DNA of 64,000 bases from Vombatus ursinus. Its lineage: Eukaryota > Chordata > Mammalia > Diprotodontia > Vombatidae. The position numbers and the translations under genes are program-made. Location of the stretch: contig NW_020954610.1 of the NCBI RefSeq assembly GCF_900497805.2, forward strand, positions 22,520,614-22,584,613, read 5' to 3'. Under the pieces are notes generated by a model. The model ran no database searches and was not told the origin of the DNA. It saw nothing but the letters and a program-made list of their open reading frames with translations. This document shows positions 56,350-64,000 of this stretch, piece by piece. Position 1 is the stretch's first letter; every line of letters starts with the position of its first letter.

Positions 56350-58494
56350 AAAAATAGAATGGAGGGAAACATGCAGTTAGTCATCATAACTTTTAATAGG
56401 AATTACCCATAAAACCAAAGTGGAAATTAGAATGGCTTAATAACCAGAATGTAAGAGTATGTTGTTTTCAAGAAACACATTGAGACAGAGACACACAAAA
56501 GGGTAAAAATAAAGGGATAGAGCAGAATTCTTTATCCTTCAGCTGGGGCTAACAATCATGATCTCAGAGAAGGCAAAAGGAAAAATAGATTAATTAAAAT
56601 AAGTAAGTAGGAAAATGACATTTTGCTAAAAAGATACCAGATACCATAAAGTAATATCAATACTAAGCATATATACATAAGATGGTATAGCATCCAAATT
56701 ATTAAAGGAAAAATTAAATGTGTTATTGGAGGAAATAGACAGTAAAACTAATACTAGTAAAGTATCTCAATATTCCCCTCTCAGAACTAGATAAATTTAA
56801 CTATCACATAAACAAGAAATAAGTTAAATAGATGAATAGAATTTTAGAAAAAGTTAGATGTGATAAACTTCTGGAGAAAATTGAATGAGAATGGAAAAGA
56901 GTAGAATCCTTCACACTACCCTAATAATGAAAAAGTTCTTAGAAGTTATATGTATCACTTTCCTCCATAGAAATATAAGAAGTTTAACCTTATTGAATCC
57001 CTTGTGTTTACTCTTTCGTAATTACCTTTTTTATACTTCTCTTGAGTCTTCTGTTTGATTGTCAAATTTTCTATTCAGCACTGGCCTTTTCATTTTTCCA
57101 CCCTATTTTTTTTTTAAATTTTGAACTTCATTTCAAAGTTGAACTCTGTTGCCCACACAGGGAGGATGGTAGCAATCCCAAGCTACAGGCTTTTTAGCAC
57201 TGCTATTTTCAGAGTTATTTTTGTGGGGTTGGAAGTTTTCAGTGTTTCCAAGGTGTGATCTAGGGAGAGTGATGGTCAGTGCTCTCCTGGTCTACACTCT
57301 GAACCTTATTCAGGAAGGACACCTGATCGCTCGGGATTGCCATCAGTACAGCTCCTGAGAGTCCATGCTGTTTTGAGAGCTGAAGTAGTATTGTTTCTCA
57401 GAGGCACTGCTCTCTCTTGATTGAAGTTGCTACTCTCTGCCCTTTAACTGTGAACCAGAAGTGGGGAGAGGCAGTGGAGTTGCCAAATAATATCTGGTGC
57501 TGCATCCAGTGCTAGCAAAGGAGTCCCTTGTAATCCCCTTATGATGAGTGGTCAGGTCCTCTAAATAACTCTGGCTTGAGAGCTCCACAAGCTATTGCTG
57601 CTTCTGCCACCAACAGCTAGTCTCACCATGGTAGGCCATCCTCTACCCCTGTGTCAAATCTCTCCTTCCAACCTCCTAAGTTGTGTTGAACTGGAAGAAT
57701 GACTTATCCTGACCTACTTCTTTTTTTCTTCTCAGCTGTACATATCACCTTTGGAAAAACTAACTCTGTATTAGGGCATAAAAATCTTACAAACATATGC
57801 AGAAAAAAAAATACATCTTTTTCAGTCCCTAATGCAATAAAAAAAATATTTTCAATATAGAGCTGGGGAAACAATAAAAATTAATTGGAAACTAAATAAT
57901 CTAATCTTAAAATGATGGGGTCAAAGAATAAATCACAGAAACAATCAATAATGTCACTACAGAAAATGACAATAATGAGACAATATTACCAAAATACAAT
58001 CAAAGCACTACTTAACAGAAAATTTACCTCTCTAAACACTTACAACCATAAAATAGTTTCTCTGTTGAGCAGATCAGTGCATTGGCAGGCAACTATAAGA
58101 AATAAATTAAGAATCTCCAATTAAACACAAAATTGGAAATCTTGAAAACCAAAGGAAATGTTAACAAAATTAAAAGAAAACCATTGGACTGGTAAATGAT
58201 GCTAAGAACTGGTATTATGAAAAACATACAGTAAAATAAATCACTGTTGAATTTGCTTTAAAAAAGAGAGAAGAAAACCAAATTATTAAGATCAAAAATG
58301 GAAAGTGTGAATTTATTGCCAATGAAGATGAAATAAAAGCAATCATTAAAAATTATTTTGTCCAATTATAAGTAAATCTAACAATGTTAGTGAAATGGAC
58401 AAATATTCATAAATAATATAATTTGCCTAGATTAACAGAAGAGGAAATAGAATACTTAAATAACTGTGTCTTAGAAAAAGAAATTTAACAAGTA
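56350..58494 (+). pseudogene. L1 ORF2p remnant (endonuclease to RT entrance)
   Basis: Endonuclease-type text near 56400-56700: 'YVVFKKHIE', where the family has 'CCLQETHL', and later 'INTKHIYI'. After the inserted L1 fragment the end of the endonuclease reads 'KLTLY*GIKILQTYA' (relatives 'TDHVLGHKTSLNK'). The DNA-binding linker region follows to 'LPRLTEEEIEYLNNCVLEK' near 58430-58485, just before RT motif 0. Numerous stops and frameshifts. Confidence 0.75.
56912..57712 (-). mobile_element. Minus-strand L1/HAL1 fragment with ORF1 deleted
   Basis: On the minus strand: 5' UTR from 57712 to about 57110, a jump near 57110 straight to the end of ORF1 ('MKRPVLNRKFDNQTEDS'), spacer to 56912. It splits the endonuclease of the surrounding plus-strand L1. 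Flanking pyrimidine text ('CCTTC', 'TACTTC') may be a decayed target repeat. Confidence 0.78.
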
Positions 58495-58501
58495 TTCAAT
58501 G

Positions 58502-61395
58502 GGAGGTGGAGCCAAGATGGTGGAGGGAAAGCAGTGACTGTCTTGAGCTCTGTCCCAAAGCTCTCCAAATACCTAAAAAAATGACTCTAAACAAATTCTA
58601 AAGCAGCAGAACCCACAAAAAGACAGAGTGAAACAAATTTCCAGCCAAAGACAGCCTGGATGGTTGATCAGAAAGGTATATCATGCCGGGTGGGAAGAGA
58701 AGCACAGTGCAGCATGGGCGCACAGGCTGCAGTGGCCCTGGAGCAGGCCTCAGAGGACTGAATCGTGGGCAGCTGTGGCAGTTTCCAGACTTCTCAACCC
58801 AAAAACACAAAAGACAACTTAGAAGGTTAGTGGGAAAAGTCTGTGACTGCAGTGAGAGAGGAGCTAGGTCTCAGCCACAAATCTCGAGCACAGCCCAGGG
58901 ACTGTTTCCTGAGCTTACGGCCCACAGACTGAGGGGGAATCAAGTGGCTGATCACAGGGGGATTGCAAGGATCTCTTTCCCAGTGCTGAGGCAGGAATCT
59001 CTTGCTTTACTGGTGCTTGGATCTGGGTCACAGTTCTGAGGGGCGGTTCTGGGGCAAGGAGGAGCACTGGTGTGGTGGAGCTTGTTGTGGTAGTGGAGAA
59101 GAAACACCTCACCCCTTATCATACCACCTTGGAAGAACTGAAACTTTACAGGTCCCTAGAAGTACCTCTGAAGACAGCTATACAAACCACCAAAGCTTGA
59201 GACAGTACACTCTTCACATTGGAAGCAGACTTTTACCTTAACAAAGAGTTTAAAACTCAAGTAATTGACCGGGATTATGAGTAAGCAGCACAAAAAGAGT
59301 CACACTACATTATCTTACTTTGGTGACAAAGAATATCGAAACATACAACCAGAAGAAGACAACAAAGCCAAAGTTCCTGCATCCAAAGACTCCAAGAAAA
59401 ATATGAATCAGTCCCAGGCCTTGAAAGAGCTCAAAAGGGATTTTGAGAAGCAAGTAAGAGAAGTGGAGGAAAAACTGAGAGTGATGCAAGAAAATCATGA
59501 AAAACAAGTCAACAGCTTGCTAAAGGACACCCAAAAAAATACTGAAGAATATAACACCTTAAAAAATAGCCTAACCCAAATGGCAAAAGAGGTCCAAAAA
59601 GCCAATGAGGAGAAGAATGCCCTAAAAAACAAAATTGGCCAAATGGAAAAGGAAGTCCAAAAGATTACTGAAGAAAATACTTCTTTAAAAATTAGAGTAG
59701 AGCAATTGGATGAAAGCTAGTGACTTTATGAGAAATCAAGACACTGTAAAACAAATCCAAAAGGATGAAAAACTAGAAAACAATGTGAAATATCTCATTG
59801 GAAAAACAACTGACCTGGAAAATAGATCCAAGAGAGAGAATTTAAAAATTATTGGACTATCTGAAAGCCATGATCAAAAAAAACAGCCTAGACATCATCT
59901 TTCAAGAAATTATCAAAGAAAAGTGTCCTGATATTTTAGAGCCAGAAGGCAAAAGAGAAATGGAAAGAATCCACCAATCTCCTGCTGAAAGAGATCCCCA
60001 AAGGAAAACTCCTAGGAATATTGTAGCCAAATTCCAGAATTCCCAGGTCAAGGAGAAAATATTACAAGCAGCCAGAAAGAAACAATTCAAGTATTTTGGA
60101 AACACAATCAGGATAACACAAGATTTAGCTGCTTCTACATTAAGGGACCGCAGGACATGGAATATAATATTCCAGAGGGCAAAGGAGATAGGATTACAAC
60201 CAAGAATCACCTACCCAGCAAAACTGAGTATAATCCTTCAGAGTTTGAAAAATGGTCATTCAGTGAAATAGAGGACTTTCAAGCATTCCTGATGAAAAGA
60301 CCAGAGTTGAATAGAAAACTTGATTTTAGAATACAAGATTCGAGTGGAACATAAGAGGTAAACAGGAAAGAGAAAATCATAAGAGACTTATTAAGATTGA
60401 ACTGTTTACACTCCTTCATGGAAAGATGATATTTGTAACTCCTAAGACCTTTGTCAGTATTAGGGTAGTTGGAGGGGAAAAATTATATGTACGTATATAT
60501 AGATATAGATATAGATAGATAGATAGAGGGCACAGGATAAGTTGAAAATGAAGGGGTCATATCTAGAGAATAAAATTAAGGGATGAGAGAGGAATATACT
60601 AGGAGAAGGAGAAAGGGAGAGGTAGAATGGGGTAAATTATCCCACAAAAGAAACTGAAAAGAAATAGCTCTTACAGTGGAGGGGAAATGGGGGAAGGTGA
60701 GAGGGAATGAGTGAATCTTATTCTCATAGGATTTGACTTAAGGAGGGAATAACACACACACTCAATTGGGTGTGGAAATCTGTCTTACCCTACAGGAAAA
60801 TAGGGGGGGAAGGGGACAAGAGAGTAGGATGATGATAGAGAGGAGGGCAGATTGGGAAAGGAAGTAATCAGAAGCAAATACTTCTGAGGAAGGACAGGGT
60901 CAAAAGAAAGAATAAAATTAATGGGTGGGCAGGATAGGATTAAGGAAAATAGAGTTAGTCTTTCACAGCATGTCTACTATAGAAGCATTTTGCATAACTG
61001 CACATATATAACCTATATTTAGTTGCTTGACTTATCAATGAGGGTGGGAGAGGAGGGAGGAATGGAGAAAATTTGGAACCCAAAGTTTTAAAAACGCATG
61101 TTTAAAAAAATGTTTTTGTATGAAACTGGGAAACAAGAAATACAGGAAATGGGGTACAGAAATCCATACTGCCCTACAGGAAAATTGAAGGAGAAGGGGA
61201 TAAGAGAAGAGGGGGAGAGATAGAAGGGAAGGCAGAATAGCGGAAGGGGTATTTAGAATGCATGACATCTTGGGGTGGGGGGAGAGACAAGATGGGGTGA
61301 AAATTTGGAACTCAAAATCTTGTGGAAGTAAATGTTGAAAACAAAAAAATAAATAAAAATTACCATAAAAATAAAAAAAAACAACAACAAAAAAA
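58502..61395 (+). mobile_element. Complete HAL1-like element (ORF1 only)
   Basis: 2.9 kb from 'GGAGGTGGAGCCAAGATGG' to an A-rich tail. 5' UTR 58502-59276, ORF1 59277-60352, purine-rich spacer with GATA array (60353-60960), then directly 3' UTR. There is no ORF2. The tail is doubled: first L1 3' end near 61060-61144, second spacer block 61145-61250, second 3' end to 61395. A target duplication of 15 bp with two mismatches (58487-58501, 61396-61410) places it in L1 ORF2. Family knowledge: HAL1 elements are L1 derivatives keeping only ORF1 and relying on ORF2p in trans. Confidence 0.92.
59277..60352 (+). pseudogene. L1/HAL1 ORF1p, best preserved copy
   Basis: Start Met at 59277 ('MSKQHKKSHTTLSYFGDKE'). 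N-terminal region to about 59400. Coiled coil 59405-59715 with strong heptads ('KNKIGQMEKEVQKITEEN'). 'YLIGKTTDLENRSKRENLK' near 59785-59850 leads to the RRM. C-terminal domain 60000-60260 has 'QVKEKILQAARKKQFKYFGN', 'LAASTLRDRRTWNIIF' and 'ITYPAKLSII'. It closes with 'FRIQDSSGT' and stop at 60352. Only about three frame slips (near 59715, 59875 and 60240) separate it from a continuous frame of roughly 355 codons. The family role is RNA binding and chaperoning in the L1 RNP. Confidence 0.9.
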
Positions 61396-61410
61396 AACAA
61401 GTATTTGATG

Positions 61411-61475
61411 ACCTCTGTAAGAAAAACATTCCCAGGACCAGATGGATTTCTTCGTGTTTCATAGAGTCATTAGAT
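61411..61475 (+). mobile_element. Continuation of the split L1 (RT entrance)
   Basis: Short stretch with 'KKNIPRTRWISS', the decayed 'KKKSPGPDGF' RT motif, directly following the second target repeat of the HAL1-like insertion. Ends where minus-strand ORF1 sequence begins. Confidence 0.75.
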
Positions 61476-61985
61476 TCTACTTTCCCAATTCTAAGTTTTA
61501 AGCAATTATTTTCTTCAGTTAACTTTGTATGTCCTTTTTTCATTTGGCCAATTCTACTTTCTAAGGTGTCTTTCTCTTCAGTGGATTTTTGTGTCTTTTT
61601 TTTTTTATCATTTGTCCAAATCTTTTTTTTTTTAAGTTGTTATTTTCTTCAGTAACTTCTATGCCTCCCTAACCTATCTGTTGACTCTCTTTTCATAAAT
61701 TTCTTTCATCACTCTTGTCCCCCCCTCATTTTTCCTCTATCTTTCTTATTTGATTTTTAAAATCCTTTTTCAGTTTCTTCCATGATTTTTTTTTTTTGGC
61801 CTATGATCAGTTCACATTTTTCTCTGAAGGTTTGCATATACCTGTTTTGTTTTCTTGTCTTCTTTGTTGTGTATCTCTTGATCTTCCCTGTTGTCATCAT
61901 GGTAAATTTCCATGTTCCAGTTCTCTTTTTGTTTTTGTTTGCTTATTTTTCCAGCCTATTTCATCATTGGTCCAGTATTTGTAAA
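61476..61985 (-). mobile_element. L1 ORF1 coiled-coil fragment
   Basis: Minus strand reads ORF1 N-terminal and coiled-coil text ('KKGHTKLTEENNCLKLRIGK', 'NEKKTQK'-like units) from about 61985 to 61476. It is head-to-head with the plus-strand L1 to its left, and no 5' UTR or C-terminal domain is attached. Expanded poly-A/T runs break every unit. Confidence 0.7.
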
Positions 61986-63180
61986 TAAGTAAAGGTCTAC
62001 AAAATTACTGATTTTATTATCATAGTAATGCCTCTGGAAATACTGACAGCATAAAACTACAAAGTAGTGGATTAACAGTAGTGGACAGAGCATCATTTCA
62101 AGCCTTTAAAAATAAAAAAAATAAATTTCACTCTAGATGAAATGCAAACCACTGTTCTTGTTGGAGATGAACAGTTCAGAAGCATATAGATTAACTGACA
62201 ATGAAATTTCTTGATTTTAAAAATTAGAAGAAAATTAGTATCTATTTCTTCCCTTTAACTAAAATATCAAAGAGAAGTCAATATGACCTATCTGTACTCA
62301 GATGTCAAGAATACATATCAAATACCTATTAGTGACAGGCAATGAATACAAAAAGAGGCAAAAGATAATCCCTGCCCTCAACAATCTCACAACTGAAAAT
62401 AATTACTATCTAAATATATGTAGGGTATAAATATTGCCCTATGCTATTTGTATTTACGTGAGTTTGTCTAAGTATAACATGAGGGGATGCTTTAAATAGC
62501 TGTATGTGGAATATTGTCCAACCCTTTCCAAGAGAATTTGAACAATAGAATTAAATTTATCTCCCCCTAATTATTGCTAGTCTGGGGAAATTATTTTAGG
62601 CTAAAGCTATTGTCTTGAATATTCTGTTAAAAAGGAAAGAGTAACTCAAGTTTATATCCTCAAGGTTGATTCCTTCCCACCAAATACTAGTTACACAAAA
62701 GACCATCATATTCAAATGATGACTAATGAATAAACTTATTTATCTAAGTAGAGAACAAACATAAATCAGGAAACTTATATAGATTTGACTATGCCAGAAA
62801 ATATATTGAAAATAAATAATGTTCCTACTGGGAACAAGATACTTCAACTCAACTAGGAAAGAGTCCCAAATCTCACCTAGAAGGAAATTATTGAAGTCTC
62901 TAAGAAAGCAAGGTGGATATCAGGAAATCATTTGTGGAAATATCTGTAGCTTCCTAAAGTCTTTTCTCTCTCCCCAGAGTTGATATCAAGGAAAGTCTGG
63001 AACCATTTGTGTCATCTCTTGAAGCAAGGTGGGTAGGGTAGAGAAATATTTATTAATCACCTTTGTGTCAGCCACTGTGCTAAGTGCTCTTACCCCAACT
63101 CTGCTCATCCATTGACTTATTACACTCCATAAATGAGAAGAAAGTTGTGTAAATTTTATAGGCCTGAACCCAAACTTCAT
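61986..63180. other. Intergenic with ancient repeat scraps
   Basis: About 62320-62400 ('GACAGGCAATGAATACAAA', 'ATAATCCCTGCCCTCAAC') and 63035-63090 ('GCCACTGTGCTAAGTGCTC') are the same ancient mammalian repeat as at 18720. The rest is unassigned. Confidence 0.45.
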
Positions 63181-63189
63181 CTGTCTATC

Positions 63190-63236
<47 letters not shown>

Positions 63237-63246
63237 NNNNNNNNNN

Positions 63247-63294
<48 letters not shown>

Positions 63295-63317
63295 GTAGAT
63301 AGATAGATACATACATA
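63181..63317. repeat. (CTAT)n microsatellite with assembly gap
   Basis: CTAT array broken by ten N (63237-63246) and ending in an inverted 'GTAGATAGATAGATA' arm at about 63294-63309. The N run is a placeholder, so true array length is unknown. Confidence 0.95.
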
Positions 63318-63425
63318 TACACACACATACATGTATTACATATACATACCTACATATATGCATGTGTATCATTGCACATTTGCATGTGGACATATGAATA
63401 TACTTATACATATATCTCTATTATC
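63318..63425. repeat. TACA/TATG-rich simple sequence
   Basis: TACATA, CACACA and TATG units following the array above. Confidence 0.85.
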
Positions 63426-63429
63426 TATC

Positions 63430-64000
63430 AGTTGCTTCTAAAATTTTGCCTTTCACTCCTTATTTCACTTCTGAGAGCATGTGTCCCACACTTTTGTCTC
63501 CTCTGCCCAGAAACATTATTCCTCCATCCCTCTCAGAAAAAGACCTTGCTTCATACTTTACCAAACAAACAAACCAAAACTGAGTCCATCCACTGTGACC
63601 TCTTTCTTCTCCAATTCTACACTTCAAATGCATTTAACATCATCTCCCATTCTCTGCTCCTTTACTCTAATTTTAGAAGAGTTGGACCTTCCCCTACCAA
63701 GTGGAATCTCTCTGTGTTCTTTAGTCTATTTCTTCTCTTCACTATTCTGGGAGCTTAATTCCTCAAAAACCCTTATTTTCCTCAATAAACCTCATCTAGT
63801 AGGTATTTCCCTGATCCTTAAAAGTATATCCAGGTCTCAAATTCTTTAAAAATAAAACAAAATACCTTTTACTTTACACTATTATCCCCAGAAACTGCTT
63901 CCTATTTCCTTTCATAGCCAAACTACTAGGGGAAAAAAAGCTGTTTTCTCACTTTGTTTTTCATTCCTCATATCCCATTTACTCCTCAACTCCTTGTAGT
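63430..64000 (+). repeat. Ancient L2/CR1-type LINE, partial
   Basis: Pyrimidine-rich, evenly diverged. The end (63910-64000) translates with stops to 'FIAKLLGEKKLFSHF' and 'SSYPIYSSTPCS', recalling the L2/CR1 RT stretch 'KLLEK..HFLSSHSLLNPLQSG'. Two long overlapping frames (63372-63849) have no other recognisable domain. The element continues beyond the window. Confidence 0.45.

Larger units (their letters stand above)
55317..58494 (+). mobile_element. L1 with ORF1 deleted, ORF2 partly present
   Basis: 5' end near 55317 ('GAGCCAAGATAGTGAAG'), 5' UTR to about 55705, direct jump to the last codons of ORF1 ('NEIEDFQSFLMKR'), spacer 55790-56345, ORF2 endonuclease from about 56350. A minus-strand L1 fragment sits at 56912-57712. 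ORF2 resumes at 57713 ('GHKNLTNIC') and runs to the RT entrance at 58494, where a HAL1-like copy is inserted. It resumes at 61411-61475 with 'CPGPDGFL'-type text. Everything after that is missing. Confidence 0.85.

Noticed and set aside
58683-59241. 118- and 79-codon frames upstream of ORF1
   Set aside because: They lie in the L1/HAL1 5' UTR, and matching 5' UTRs at 44000-45500 and 20166-20940 do not keep these frames.
63372-63849. Two long overlapping frames considered as a gene exon
   Set aside because: No domain, no splice context, and the region reads better as an ancient L2/CR1-type LINE.
1-64000. tRNA genes, because SINE heads carry A- and B-box-like motifs
   Set aside because: The motifs occur only inside SINE copies and no cloverleaf with anticodon stem could be drawn.

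Overview
This is a gene-poor, AT-rich, repeat-dense stretch of a marsupial nuclear genome. The marsupial call rests on about ten copies of the tRNA-like SINE whose heads read 'GGCAGCTAGGTGGC' and whose bodies carry 'GAGTTCAAATCTGG' (WSINE/MAR1 type), on one SINE with an RTE/BovB-like tail, and on many L1 copies whose ORF1 reads 'QAARKKQFKY' and 'YPAKLSI'. I see no host protein-coding gene, tRNA, rRNA or CRISPR array. The only protein-like signals are decayed retrotransposon proteins: L1 ORF1p (coiled coil, RRM, C-terminal domain) and L1 ORF2p (endonuclease, RT, C-terminal Cys-rich segment). The species cannot be fixed from the sequence.

Layout. 1-0.9 kb: 3' part of an ORF2-less L1 (half-L1, HAL1-like). 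2.3-3.0 kb: two SINEs. 3.9-10.3 kb: a minus-strand, internally deleted L1 split by a second L1 (4834-7466) with a 14-bp target duplication; SINEs sit in both. 10.3-14.1 kb: mostly unique DNA with ancient L2, CR1 and MIR remnants. 14.1-16.6 kb: an older L1. 16.6-20.2 kb: unique DNA plus an ancient mammalian repeat. 20.2-21.9 kb and 23.7-24.8 kb: L1 fragments. 28.5-29.1 kb: a solo LTR. 31.1-36.8 kb: the most ORF2-rich L1 (minus strand), holding two more solo LTRs of the same family. 37.1-41.1 kb: a plus-strand L1 holding two solo LTRs of a second family, two SINEs and a younger L1 that carries an internal 355-bp inversion. 44.0-46.8 kb: a HAL1-like copy holding a hAT transposon with an 8-bp target duplication. 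46.8-55.3 kb: old L1, MIR-type SINEs, a second small hAT and many microsatellites. 55.3-62.0 kb: an L1 broken by a minus-strand L1 fragment and by a complete HAL1-like copy (58502-61395). 63.2 kb: a (CTAT)n array containing a 10-N gap. The end of the window looks like an ancient L2/CR1-type LINE.

The window reads best as a stratigraphy of insertions. Target-site duplications give a clear order of events at three loci. The most noteworthy pattern is that nearly every L1 here has lost most of ORF2 or ORF1. Two copies (window start and 58.5-61.4 kb) share the same ORF2-removing junction and the same doubled 3' tail, so they descend from one mobilised ORF1-only source rather than from independent decay. 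Intact-looking L1s here also have an unusually long (~570-600 bp) purine-rich spacer between ORF1 and ORF2. All age and family names are inferences from reading; none was checked against a database.
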